A DNA stretch of 64,000 bases from Sphingomonas insulae (GTDB lineage Bacteria; Pseudomonadota; Alphaproteobacteria; Sphingomonadales; Sphingomonadaceae). How positions within the stretch are numbered: position 1 is the first letter of the stretch; every line of letters starts with the position of its first letter. Positions 27,252 through 37,600 of this stretch are shown here, piece by piece. The stretch spans positions 1,829,001 to 1,893,000 of the forward strand of contig NZ_CP048422.1 of NCBI RefSeq assembly GCF_010450875.1, given 5' to 3'. The translations under genes were made by a program, and so were the position numbers. The notes beneath the pieces are model-generated. The model was not told the origin of the DNA. It saw only the letters and a program-made list of their open reading frames with translations, and made no database searches.

Positions 27252-28517
27252 ATGCCGCACGTCGGGCCGGCGAGCGATCTGGACATCACGCGGTCCGCCC
27301 CGCACAGGGCGGGGGTGCACGCTATCCCACCTGGCCAGGACCGTCTGCCCGTCGTCCGTGTGCTGCTGTACGGGCTGGCGTCGGCGGGCGGCGTCATCGG
27401 CTATCTGCCGTTGCTCACGCTGCTGTTGCCGATGAAGCTCGCCAGCTTTCCCGAAGACATGCGCTACGGCGTGCTCGCCGTGTGCGGCGTGGTGGGCGCG
27501 ATCGTGGCGGGCGGGGCGAACATCGCCTTTGGCTGGCTCGGCGACCGGTCGGTCGCGCGCGGCGGGGGACGGCGCCATTGGATGGTGTCGGGGACGATCG
27601 CGACGGTGCTGGCGTTCGCGGCGATCGTTGTCGCGCGCGCGCCCGCCGCCATCGTCGCGGCCATCGTGCTGTTCCAGATCGCGATCAACGCGGTGCTGGC
27701 ACAGGTCGCGTCGCTGATCGCCGAGGAGGTACCCGCCGCGCAAAAGGGGACCGCCGCGGCGCTGTCGACGCTGGGCAATCCGTTCGCGGCCGGTGCATCC
27801 GCCATCGTCGTCGCCGCCGCGGCGACGCAAGGGTGGCGGTTGGCGATCGTCGCCGTGCTGATGACCGGCTGCCTCCTGCCACTGATGCTCGCCGGAACGC
27901 AGCGCATCGTATCGAGCGATCCAGCCGCGCCCGCACGCACCGCGATGCGCCGCGATCTCATCGTCGCTTGGGCGGCGCGCTTGCTCATGCAGATCGCGAA
28001 CTGCGGGGTCGGGCTGTACCTGTTCTTCTATTTCGAACGCTTCGGCCGCGTCGGCGACGACATGGCGATACCCGTCGCCCGCCTGCTGTTCGTCGCGACG
28101 ATCGTTCCCGTGCCGCTCGCCCTCGCGCTGGGGCGCTGGTCCGACCGCATCGCCCGCCGCCGGCCGTTCCTGGCCGCCACGGCGGTGCTGGCGACATTGG
28201 GGCTGGCGGGGATGGCCGTCGCCGCGTCGTGGACCATCGCCGCCGTCGCCTATGTCGCCTTCGCCAGCGGAGTGGCCGCGTTCATCGCGTTGAACACCGG
28301 CCATGCCATGCTGCTGCTGTCCGACGGCACCCGGCGCGGTCGCGATCTCGGGCTGCTGAACCTCGCCAATACCTTGCCGCAGGTGGTCGCGCCATTGCTG
28401 GCCTGGGGGTCCGGCCCGGCGCACGGGTTCGGGACGGCGTTGTCGATCATGGCGGCGATGACGCTGCTGGCGGGTATCCTGCCGCTGGTCGCTGGCGGCG
28501 ATACCGGCCGGGGGTGA
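27252..28517 (+). CDS. MFS transporter
   Basis: About 421 residues with 12 hydrophobic helices, beginning near ATG 27252 (MPHVGPASD), though a later start before VVRVLLYGLASAGG is possible. Motif A-like loops GWLGDRSVARGGGRRHW (between helices 2 and 3) and GRWSDRIARRRPF (between 8 and 9) are clear. The sequence recalls the GPH/SLC45-like sugar transporter branch. It begins 26 bases after the DCC gene and may belong to that operon. It ends 6 bases from the convergent LacI gene, so a link to the beta-glucoside locus is equally possible. Substrate unknown. Confidence 0.75.
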   Translation: MPHVGPASDLDITRSAPHRAGVHAIPPGQDRLPVVRVLLYGLASAGGVIGYLPLLTLLLPMKLASFPEDMRYGVLAVCGVVGAIVAGGANIAFGWLGDRSVARGGGRRHWMVSGTIATVLAFAAIVVARAPAAIVAAIVLFQIAINAVLAQVASLIAEEVPAAQKGTAAALSTLGNPFAAGASAIVVAAAATQGWRLAIVAVLMTGCLLPLMLAGTQRIVSSDPAAPARTAMRRDLIVAWAARLLMQIANCGVGLYLFFYFERFGRVGDDMAIPVARLLFVATIVPVPLALALGRWSDRIARRRPFLAATAVLATLGLAGMAVAASWTIAAVAYVAFASGVAAFIALNTGHAMLLLSDGTRRGRDLGLLNLANTLPQVVAPLLAWGSGPAHGFGTALSIMAAMTLLAGILPLVAGGDTGRG

Positions 28518-28523
28518 TCCGGG

Positions 28524-29549
28524 TCAGGCGAGCGAGCGCGGCATGCAGGTCGATCGGATGACGAGTTCGTAGGGCAATTCGCGACACGTCTCGCTCTTGC
28601 CGTCCGCACCGGCATTGCGCCGTTCGATGAGCAGGTCGATCGCCGCCGCGCCCATCTCGAAATTGGGCTGGCGGATGGTGGTGAGCTGGGGCCACGCCAT
28701 GCGGGCGATCGCGACATCGTCGAAGCCGACGATCGAGACGGAACGCGGCACCGCGATCTGGTTGCGCATCGCGGCGACCAGCACGCCCAGCGCCATCTCG
28801 TCGTTGCTGGCGAAGACGGCGGTCGGATGCGGGCTGGTGCCGAACAGCGCGTCGGCCGCCTCCAGCCCCGAGCGGAAGCGGAAGTCGCCCTGGAACACGC
28901 GCCGCGGATCGGGCGTGATGCCGGCGGCGGTCATGGCGTCCTGAAACCCCAGCCAGCGCCGCTCGGACGCGCTGTGCTTGGGATTGCCCAATACGAAGGC
29001 GATGTCGCGATGGCCGAGCGACAGCAGATGCTCCGTCATCGTCCGCGCCGCGGCGCGATCGTCCATCCGCACCTGCGGCGTCCGATCGAAATCCGAACCC
29101 GGCGCGATCCTGACCACCGGCACGTCGTGTTCCTCGAACACCGCGATCAGGTCGGCGCGATCGCAGATCGGCGAGGTGAGGATCGCGCCGTCCAGCCGCA
29201 GGCCCTGCAACGTATCCTCCAGCAGCCGCCGCCAGTCGGACCGATCGAAGCTGATCGGTTCGATGACGAGATGGCGGCCGAGCGCGCGGGCGCGTTCCAG
29301 CGCCCCGCGCTGGATGCTCGCGGCATAGCCCGATGCGGGATCGTCGAAGAACAGGCCGATCAGGAACGACCGCGAACTGGACAGGCCACGGGCGAAGGCG
29401 TTGGGCCGGTAGTTCATGTCCGCCACGACGCGCGCCACCATGTCGCGAACTTCGGGGCGGACGTGCGCCTCGCCGTTGATGACGCGCGACACCGTCTTGG
29501 GGGACACCCCAGCACGACGCGCGACGTCCGTGATCGTGATCGCCTTCAA
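28524..29549 (-). CDS. LacI-family transcriptional repressor
   Basis: This 341-residue protein begins with the LacI helix-turn-helix and hinge (ITITDVARRAGVSPKTVSRVIN, YRPNAFARGL) and continues into a ribose-binding-protein-like effector domain. That domain has GHRDIAFVLGNP, TAVFASNDEMALGVL and VSIVGFDDVAIARM elements characteristic of the family. It follows the frameshifted GH3 gene on the same strand with 82 bases between. The two 17-bp sites at 32083-32099 and 34550-34566 have the central CG palindrome expected of LacI operators, so it is the best candidate regulator of the beta-glucoside genes. Ligand unknown. Confidence 0.92.
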   Translation of the reverse strand: MKAITITDVARRAGVSPKTVSRVINGEAHVRPEVRDMVARVVADMNYRPNAFARGLSSSRSFLIGLFFDDPASGYAASIQRGALERARALGRHLVIEPISFDRSDWRRLLEDTLQGLRLDGAILTSPICDRADLIAVFEEHDVPVVRIAPGSDFDRTPQVRMDDRAAARTMTEHLLSLGHRDIAFVLGNPKHSASERRWLGFQDAMTAAGITPDPRRVFQGDFRFRSGLEAADALFGTSPHPTAVFASNDEMALGVLVAAMRNQIAVPRSVSIVGFDDVAIARMAWPQLTTIRQPNFEMGAAAIDLLIERRNAGADGKSETCRELPYELVIRSTCMPRSLA

Positions 29550-29631
29550 CGCTCGAACCCTAACGCATCCATGCGATTCCTGTCGACGGATATTGGCGCT
29601 GCGTCCACCCTTTCATGCAGCCGGTCGCCGC

Positions 29632-32060
29632 TCAACGGCAGTCGACCAGTCCCTCCCCGGCGCTGCCGAAGCGGACGGCGGAGATCGTCAGGTCCAGCAT
29701 GCCCGCGGTGGTCAGCGTCAACGGCCGGGTGACGCCCTTCGTATCCGCAAGGCAGCGCAACGGCACCGCGATCCTGCCCCAGCGCCCCGTCAGCTGGCGC
29801 AGCCGATCGGTGACGACGACCCCGTTCAACGTCGCCGGCGCGCTGGGGGCGGTATCGACCCGCAGGTCGACGACCAGCGCGACATCGCCGTTCGCCTCGC
29901 GCGACAGGTCGACCGGCTGGCCGACCAGCGCGGCGCTGGCGCCGCCGCGGCCGGTCCAGGCGATACGCACGCTGTCTTCCTGGGCGATGCGGTCGGCCGC
30001 GCGGCTGGCGATCAGGTCCGGCCCCGGATTGGCTGCGAGCGGCTGGTCGGCCGCGCCCAGCAGCAGCTTGCGCCCGCCGGTCGCCTTGCCCCGCGCGAAC
30101 AGGACGTTGCGGTCGCCGCCATCGCCGCTTCGCGCTTCCGGCAGCGGCGCCAGCCGGCCATCGTCGCTGGTCTTCAGCCCGAAGCCATAGGGGAACAGCG
30201 GGTCATAACCGGCATCGCCGACATTGAGCGGCGACTGGTCCGACCGTTTAGGCCAACTGTAGGGCAGGCGACCGCGGAACTGCTGTTTGCCGAACAGCAC
30301 GTCGGCGACACCACCGCCCTCCGATCCCGGCAGCCATGCGGCGACGAACGCGTCCGCGGCATTCAGATAGGGGTTCACCCACAACGGCCGTCCCGACAGG
30401 AATACCGCGACGACCGGGATACCGGCTGCCTTCAACCGCTTCATCGTCGCCAGCGTGTCGGCGGGATCGTCGAACGCCACGTCGGCCTTGTCGCCCTGGA
30501 ATTCCGCATAGGGCGTCTCGCCGAACACGACGATCGCGACGTCCGGTCTGGCCTGGAAGCGACCATCGGGGCTGAGGCTCGCTCGCCCGCCCGCCGCCTT
30601 TGCCGCCTGCTCCAGCCCGCGCCAGATCGTCGTGGCGTTGGGAAAGTCCGTCGGCCTGGTATCCGTGCCCTGCCACGACAAGGTCCAGCCGCCCGCCTGC
30701 CGCGCGACGTCGTTGGCGCCATCGCCGGCGACGAGGATGCTGGCGCCGGGCTTCAGCGGCAGGACGCCGCTGTTCTTGAGCAGTACAAGCGATTCGGCGA
30801 CCGCCGCGCGCGCGATCGCCTTGTGCTCGGGCGAGGAGAGCAGGTCGTAGCGCCCTGCGAACGGGCGCGCGGACGGCTTGACCGCCTCTAAGATGCCGGC
30901 CCGGATCTTGACCCGCAACACCCGGCGCACGGCATCGTCCAGGCGGCTCATCGGGATCGTACCCGCCTTCACCCCGCCAGCGTGGTGGTCCAGATGCCCT
31001 TCCAGCTGTCCGGCGCCATATAGACGTCGAGGCCCGCCTTCAGCGCCGCGGGACAATCGGTGTTGGTGCAGCCATCCACCTGGCCATGGGCATTCCAATC
31101 GCCGACGATGAAGCCGTCAAAGCCCATGCGGTCCTTCAGCACGCCGGTCAGCAGGCTTTGGTTGCCGGTCATCTTGGCGCCGTTCCAGCTCGAAAAGCTC
31201 GCCATCACCGATTGCACGCCCGCCTTCAACGCGGCGTAATAGGGTGGCGAGAACAGGTCGCGCAGTTGTGCCTCGCTGAGCTGCGCGTCGCCCTGGTCCT
31301 TGCCGTTCTTCGTGCCGCCATCGCCCAGGAAGTGTTTGGCGGTGGCGATGACGTGCGGGCCGCGCAGCCAGTCCTTGTCGCCGATCCGGCCCTGCAGCCC
31401 CTCGACCAGCGGCCCGGCATAGCTCGCCGCGATCTCCGGCGTCTCGCCGAACCCTTCATAGGTGCGGCCCCAGCGGTCGTCGCGGACCACCGCGATCGTC
31501 GGTGCGAATGTCCAGTCGATGCCGGTCACCCGCATTTCGACCGCGGTCGCCGCGCCGATGCGCCGCATCAACGCGGGATCGCGCATGGCGCCAAGGCCGA
31601 TATTGTGCGGGAACAGCGTCGCCCCGACGATATTGGAATGGCCGTGCACCGCGTCGATGCCCCAGATCGCCGGGATACGCGGCAGCTTGGGATTATCGCT
31701 GGTCGATGCGTCCCAGAACGCATCGGCCAGCGCCAGCCAGTCGCGCGCCGGTGCGTTATACTTGCCGCCCGGGTCCGAATTGCCGCCGTTGAACACCGAG
31801 CCGAGGTGATAGCGGCGCACGTCTTCGGGCGTCAGCGAGGCGATGTCGCCCTGCACCACCTGTCCGACCTTCTGTTCCAGCGACATCCGCGCGATCAGCG
31901 CATCGATCCGCCGCTCCATCGCGGCATCGCGCGGGATGGGCGCGGTGGCGGCGGGCCATTGCGCCGGATGCGCGACCTGCGCGGCGACCGGCGCGGCGAC
32001 CGGACCGGCCAGCATCGCCGTCGCCAGCGTCAGCATCACTCCACGGCTACGACCCGGCAT
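29632..32060 (-). pseudogene. glycoside hydrolase family 3 (exo-1,3/1,4-beta-glucosidase, ExoP type), frameshifted
   Basis: Two overlapping frames together make one normal GH3 of about 810 residues. The N-terminal part (32060 to 30969) has a signal peptide, MERRIDALIARMSLEQKVGQ, ATAKHFLGDGGT and GFIVGDWNAHGQ with the nucleophile Asp, and ends WTTTLAG*. The C-terminal part resumes in the next frame at VKAGTIPMSRLDDAVRRVLRVK. It continues through LLKNSGVLPL, the sandwich domain (YSWP, FPYGFGLKT) and an ExoP-type galactose-binding C-terminal domain. The join is at a CCCC run (30972-30975; GGGG in the mRNA), where one missing G explains the shift. Start 32060 follows GGAGG. It is divergent from the intact GH3. 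Confidence 0.85.
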
Positions 32061-32254
32061 GCACATTCCTCCCCAGACTGTTGTTGACATCGATGTCGGA
32101 TATTCGGATCATCCCGTCAAGCAAGGTGACGGGGGAGGGGAGGATGCAGGACCGATGCGTCCCGGCGATATGCCGGTCGCGCGACTGCGGCTCGGCCGCC
32201 GCGCCACCCGTTTCCAGCGCGCGTCGCGCCATCAGGTCCGCAGGAGTTCCGATC
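32061..32254. promoter_or_regulatory. divergent promoter region between two GH3 genes
   Basis: These 194 bases contain the 17-bp site described next. TTGACA (32084-32089), which overlaps the palindrome, may serve as a -35 box for the rightward gene. Confidence 0.5.
32083..32099. promoter_or_regulatory. candidate LacI operator, copy 1
   Basis: GTTGACATCGATGTCGG contains the perfect 12-bp palindrome GACATCGATGTC (32086-32097). The identical 17 bases recur at 34550-34566 upstream of the TonB receptor of this locus. A central CG and an overlapping TTGACA fit repression by a LacI-family protein. Confidence 0.65.
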
Positions 32255-34519
32255 ATGTCGTTCAAGCTCGTCCTCGCCGCCGCGTTGCTCGGCGGCGTGG
32301 CGCCCGCCGCGCTCTCTGCGCAATCCGCCTCCCGTGCCGCCGCGCGGCCGATGGCCGCGGCCCCGTGGCGCAACACGGCCTTGCCCGCCGCGGATCGGGC
32401 GCGGGCGCTGGTCAGGGCGATGACCCGCGCCGAAAAGCTTCGCTACGTCCATGGCCTCTTTCCGCCGATGACCAGGGAACGGCATGCCGATATGATCCCG
32501 TCCGCCGGCTATGTGCCGGGCGTACCGCGGCTCGGCATTCCGACGTTGCGCGAAAGCGACGCGAGCCTGGGCGTCGCCAACCAGGTCGAACAGCGCAAGG
32601 GTGACACCGCCACCGCGCTGCCCGCCAGCCTCGCCACGGCGGCGAGCTTCGATCCCGCCATCGCCTTTGCCGGCGGCGCGATGATCGGGGCGGAGGCGCG
32701 CGCCAAGACGTTCAACGTGCTGCTCGCCGGCGGCGTCAACCTGACGCGCGACGCGTGGAACGGCCGCAACTTCGAATATCTGGGCGAGGACCCGCTGCTG
32801 TCGGGGATGATGGCGGCGGAATCGATCCGCGGCGTCCAGACCAACGGCATCGTCTCGACGGTCAAGCATTTCGCGCTGAACGCGCAGGAGACCGGGCGCA
32901 CCATCCTCGATGCGCGCATCGATGAAAAGGCGTTGCGGGAGAGCGACCTGCTCGCCTTCCGGATCGCGATCGACGGGGGCAGGCCGGGCTCGGTGATGTG
33001 CGCCTATAACAAGGTCGGCGGCGACTGGGCGTGCGAGAACCGCTTCCTGCTGACCGACGTGCTGCGTGGCGAATGGGGCTATCCGGGCTTCGTGATGAGT
33101 GATTGGGGCGGAGTCCATTCGACCGAAAAGGCGGCACGCGCCGGGCTGGACCAGGAATCGGGGCAGGAACTCGACAAGACGATCTATTTCGACGCACCGC
33201 TCGCCGATGCCATCGCCGCCGGCCGCGTCCCTGCGGCACGGCTCGACGAGATGGTCACCCGCATCCTGACCGGCGTCATCGCCAGCGGCCTGTACGACCG
33301 TCCGACCCCGGCGACGGCGCAGCCTATCGACTATACCGCCCATGCCGACGTCGCCCAGCGCGCGGCAGAGGCGGGGATCGTCCTGCTCAAGAACGATGCC
33401 GACGTGCTGCCCTTCGCGCGGACCGCGAAGCGCATCGTGCTGATCGGCGGCCACGCCGACGTCGGCGTCCTGTCGGGCGGCGGCTCCAGCCAGGTGCGCT
33501 CGGTTGGCGGTGCGCCGATCGAGATCCCGCTGACCGAGGGCGCGGCGGCATCGTTCGCGCGGGTCACCTATCACGCTTCCTCGCCGCTGCGCGCGATCCG
33601 CGCCATCGCCCCGAACGCGGACGTCCGCTACGTCGACGGGCGCGATCCCGTGGCGGCGGCGGCGGCGGCGCGCGATGCGGATATCGCCATCGTCTTCGCG
33701 ACGCAGTGGCAGACCGAGGCGCAGGACGCGCCGTCGCTGTCGCTGCCCGATGGACAGGATGCGCTGATCGCCGCGGTCGCCAAGGCCAATCGCAAGAGCG
33801 TGGTGGTGCTGGAAACGGGCGGCCCCGTGCTGATGCCCTGGGTCGATGACATCGCCGGCATCGTCCAGGCGTGGTATCCGGGGCAGCGCGGGGGCGAGGC
33901 GATCGCCCGCGTGCTGTTCGGTGCGGTCGACGCGTCGGGCCGGCTGCCGCTCAGCTTCCCGCGCGCCGTCGCGCAACTGCCGCGCCCCCAACCGGTGCTG
34001 CCGGCGGGCATGACGTCGCTGTCCGATGCCGCCAGCAATACCGGCAGCGGCGACGCCGCGCCGCCCGCCTATCCCGTCGATTATCGCGAAGGCGCGAACG
34101 TCGGCTATCGCTGGTACGCGCAACGCGGCGAGCGTGCGCTGTTCCCGTTCGGCTATGGCCTCAGCTACACCCGGTTCCGCTTCGCCGACATCCGCTTCAC
34201 CGGCGGCGCCCGGCCGGGGGCCAGCGTCGCGGTGACCAACACCGGATCGCGCGCCGGCGTCGCCGTGCCGCAGCTCTATGCGACCGGACCGGACGGCACG
34301 CCGCTGCGCCTCGCCGGGTTCCGCCGCATTGCACTGGCGCCGGGGCAGACGATGCGGGTCGAACTCGCCGCCGATCCGCGCATCCTGGCGCGCTGGACCG
34401 CGGGGCAGGGGTGGGCGGTGACGCCCGGCCGGTATCGCCTCGCGCTCGCCACCGACGCGACGCGAGAGGTCGCGGCCAGCGACGTCGACGTCGCCGGTGT
34501 GGTCGTCGCACCACACTGA
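32255..34519 (+). CDS. secreted glycoside hydrolase family 3 beta-glucosidase
   Basis: This 754-residue protein starts at ATG 32255 (AGGAG 8 bases ahead) with signal MSFKLVLAAALLGGVAPAALSA. The GH3 N-terminal barrel shows STVKHFALNAQETGR (substrate Lys-His) and GFVMSDWGGVHS, with the catalytic nucleophile Asp. The second domain has AEAGIVLLKNDADVLPF, VLIGGHADVGVLSGGGSSQV and ETGGPVLMPWVDD. A fibronectin-III-like domain ends the protein after LFPFGYGLSYTRF. Such enzymes remove terminal beta-glucose from oligosaccharides in the periplasm. It is divergent from the broken GH3 and upstream of the TonB receptor, so it may carry the function that the broken gene lost. Confidence 0.92.
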   Translation: MSFKLVLAAALLGGVAPAALSAQSASRAAARPMAAAPWRNTALPAADRARALVRAMTRAEKLRYVHGLFPPMTRERHADMIPSAGYVPGVPRLGIPTLRESDASLGVANQVEQRKGDTATALPASLATAASFDPAIAFAGGAMIGAEARAKTFNVLLAGGVNLTRDAWNGRNFEYLGEDPLLSGMMAAESIRGVQTNGIVSTVKHFALNAQETGRTILDARIDEKALRESDLLAFRIAIDGGRPGSVMCAYNKVGGDWACENRFLLTDVLRGEWGYPGFVMSDWGGVHSTEKAARAGLDQESGQELDKTIYFDAPLADAIAAGRVPAARLDEMVTRILTGVIASGLYDRPTPATAQPIDYTAHADVAQRAAEAGIVLLKNDADVLPFARTAKRIVLIGGHADVGVLSGGGSSQVRSVGGAPIEIPLTEGAAASFARVTYHASSPLRAIRAIAPNADVRYVDGRDPVAAAAAARDADIAIVFATQWQTEAQDAPSLSLPDGQDALIAAVAKANRKSVVVLETGGPVLMPWVDDIAGIVQAWYPGQRGGEAIARVLFGAVDASGRLPLSFPRAVAQLPRPQPVLPAGMTSLSDAASNTGSGDAAPPAYPVDYREGANVGYRWYAQRGERALFPFGYGLSYTRFRFADIRFTGGARPGASVAVTNTGSRAGVAVPQLYATGPDGTPLRLAGFRRIALAPGQTMRVELAADPRILARWTAGQGWAVTPGRYRLALATDATREVAASDVDVAGVVVAPH

Positions 34520-34549
34520 CGGCGATAACGGCGCGGGCGCCGAAAACCC

Positions 34550-34566
34550 GTTGACATCGATGTCGG
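34550..34566. promoter_or_regulatory. candidate LacI operator, copy 2
   Basis: This is identical over 17 bases to the site at 32083-32099, with the palindrome core at 34553-34564. TTGACA at 34551-34556 followed 16 bases later by TACGAG is a possible promoter for the TonB receptor, which the palindrome would block. Confidence 0.65.
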
Positions 34567-34655
34567 TCACGGTACGAGACGGCATTGGTAAAGTACTATG
34601 CCACACCCGGGCAGTCGCCGCGAAGAACGGCTGCCGGGTAAACAGGGGACGGATG

Positions 34656-37600
34656 ATGAAGGGGATGAAGCTGTCGGCCGCGCTCGTGCGATCGACGTCG
34701 ATGCTCGGCTTGGCCGCCGGGCTCGCGATGGCAACGGGCGTCGCTGCCCAGACGGTGCCGGCCGATGCGCAGGCGTCGACGACCGCACCGGCCGATCCGC
34801 AGCAGGGCACGCCGCAGGCCGACACGACCAGCCAGTCCGCCACGCCCGGTCAGGCCAGCCCGACCAACGCTGTGCCTGACACCGGGCCTGAGGAAATCGT
34901 CGTCACCGGCGTGCGCGCCTCGCTGGAACGCTCGATCGCGATCAAGCGGGAATCGTTCGGCGTCGTCGATGCGATCAGCGCCGAGGATATCGGCAAGTTC
35001 GCCAACACCAACCTCGCCGAATCGCTGCAGCGCATCACCGGCGTCTCGATCGACCGCCGCAACGGCGAAGGCTCGACGGTCACCGTCCGCGGCTTCGGCG
35101 CGCAATACAACCTCGTCACGCTCAACGGCCGCCAGCTGGCGACGTCGAACATCGTCGCCGTCGGCGGCGACCAGGGCGGCGATGGCGCCGGCGGCTTCGG
35201 CCGGTCGTTCGACTTCTCCAACCTCGCCTCCGAAGGGGTGAAGACGCTCGAAACCTACAAGACCGGGCGCGCCGCGATCCCGTCGGGCGGTATCGGCGCG
35301 ACCATCAACGTCGTCAGCCGCCGCCCCCTCGATGCGCGCGAAAGCGGCCTGCTCGGCTCGATCGGCGTCAAGGGCAGCTACGACAACAGCTCGTCCGACT
35401 GTTACGATTGCGGCGCCCGCGTCACCCCCGAAGTGTCGGGCACCGCGAGCTGGAGCGATCCCAACCAGCGCTTCGGCGTGTCGCTGTTCGGCAGCTACCA
35501 GAAGCGCAACTTCAGCTTCGCCAGCGTCGCGCCGGACAATTGGAACATCCGGTCGCTGACCGATTTCCTCAATCCCGCCAACGGCTTCGTCAATGCAGCG
35601 ACGAAGATCAACAACCGGCCGACCAACAACGTGCTCGTCTCGGTCCCCAACGATTCGCGCTATCACTTCTCCGAAGCGAGCCGCGAGCGCATCAACGGGC
35701 AGGGCATCCTGCAATTCCGCCCGACCGACACGCTCACCTTCACCGCCGATGGCCTGTATGCGCAGCTGCGCCAGTCCGAGCGGCGCTCGACCCAGTCGAA
35801 CTGGTTCAACCGCCCCTTCGGCGAAGTGACGTTCGACGACGCCAGCAACGGCATCGCCACCACCAGCTTCCTCGCCGAAACGATCAACGGCGTGAAGGAC
35901 GAGGCGTTCGAACAGGCGTATCGCGCGCAGAAGAACAAGCTGTACGACTTCGGCGGCAACATCGAATGGAAGCCTAGCGACCGCTTCACCTTTGCCGTCG
36001 ACGGCCACATCGGCCGTGCCGACAGCGCGCCCGACAATCCCAACGGACAGACCTCGACCACCGTCGCGTTCAACGCGCCGGTCGTCGCCGCCCACTCGCT
36101 GACCCTCGGCAAGGACGGCTTCCCGCAGCAGACGCTGACGATCAACGATCGCACGACCAGCACGACGCCCAGCGGCCAGCTCTTCACCAAGGGTAACGGC
36201 AACGGCGTGATCGACCTCGGCGATCTGTCCAGCGCGGTGCAGCGCCAGTTCGCGTCGAACCAGACGCAGCGGATCAAGGAACTGCGCGCCGATGCCGGGT
36301 GGGAGCTGACCGACCAGCTGCGCTTCGATGCAGGCGGCAACTATCGCACGACCAAGACCCGCCAGACCCAGTATAACACGCGCCAGGTGCTGGGCGATTG
36401 GGGCAACTCGCTGCCGCCCGACGTCGCACGTCTCGCGCCGGGCCAGGTCTTCCAGTTCTGCGCAGTCTGCAAGTTCGAGCACAACGATCCGAAGGCGGAC
36501 GCCAACACGCTCGTCGCGTTCCGGACCGAGGATGCGACCAAGCTCTACAACTCGCTCTACAATTACTACATCGGCGTCACCAACGACGGCGTGAACCACG
36601 CCAACAACATCGACGCCAACGACGACAACCGGGTCAAGGAAGACATCTGGTCCGGCTATCTGCAGGGGTCGTGGAGCGGCAAGCTGTTCGATCGCGAAGC
36701 GCAGCTGGTCGCCGGTGTCCGTTATGAAAATACCAAGGTGCGCGCGGTGTCGCTGCAGCCGGTCCCGACGGCGATCGTCTGGACCGCCGACAACGACTTC
36801 TTCGTCGCCAACACCGCCGATCGCCAGACGCTGACGTCGAACGGCAAATACAGCAACTGGCTGCCGTCGATCGATGCCAAGATCGAGGTGTTCGACAACT
36901 TCTTCGCCCGCGCCTCGTTCAGCAAGACGATCTCGCGCGCCGGTTATGGTGACCTGTTCGCCTCGACCAACGTCGGCGCGCCCGGCCGTCCGACCGCGAT
37001 CGGCGGCATCGCGACCGGCACGGCGCACAACACCGACCTCGATCCGCTGTCGTCGCGCAACATCGACGTCTCGGTCGAATGGTATCCGCGCAAGGACGTG
37101 TTCCTGTCGGCGGGCTTCTTCGACAAGAAGGTGAGCAACTTCATCGGCAACACGGTGGTCAACCGCCAGCTGTTCGGCCTGCGCGATCCGACCTCGGGTG
37201 CGGCCGGCACGCGCTCGGGCACCGCACGCCAGCAGCTGACCAGCACGTTCGGCGCGGACATCACCGATGTGAACCTGTTCACCTATACCGCGCTGCTCCA
37301 GCAGAACGGCGGCAACGTCGCGGCGACGAACGCGCAGTTCGGGGCCAATTACAACGTCCAAAACCGCGCGCTGAACCAGGGCTTCGTCGACCAGATCCTG
37401 GGCCAGTACGACATCACCGCCAATGCGCAGGACCCGCTGTTCAACTTCGCGGTCAACACGCCGATCAACAACCGCGATGCCCATATCTATGGCGTCGAAC
37501 TCGCCGGCCAGTATTTCCTCGGCAATACCGGTTTCGGCCTGGCGGCGAGCTACACGCTCGTCCGGGGCAACATCGGCATCGACATCGCGGCTGATCCGAC

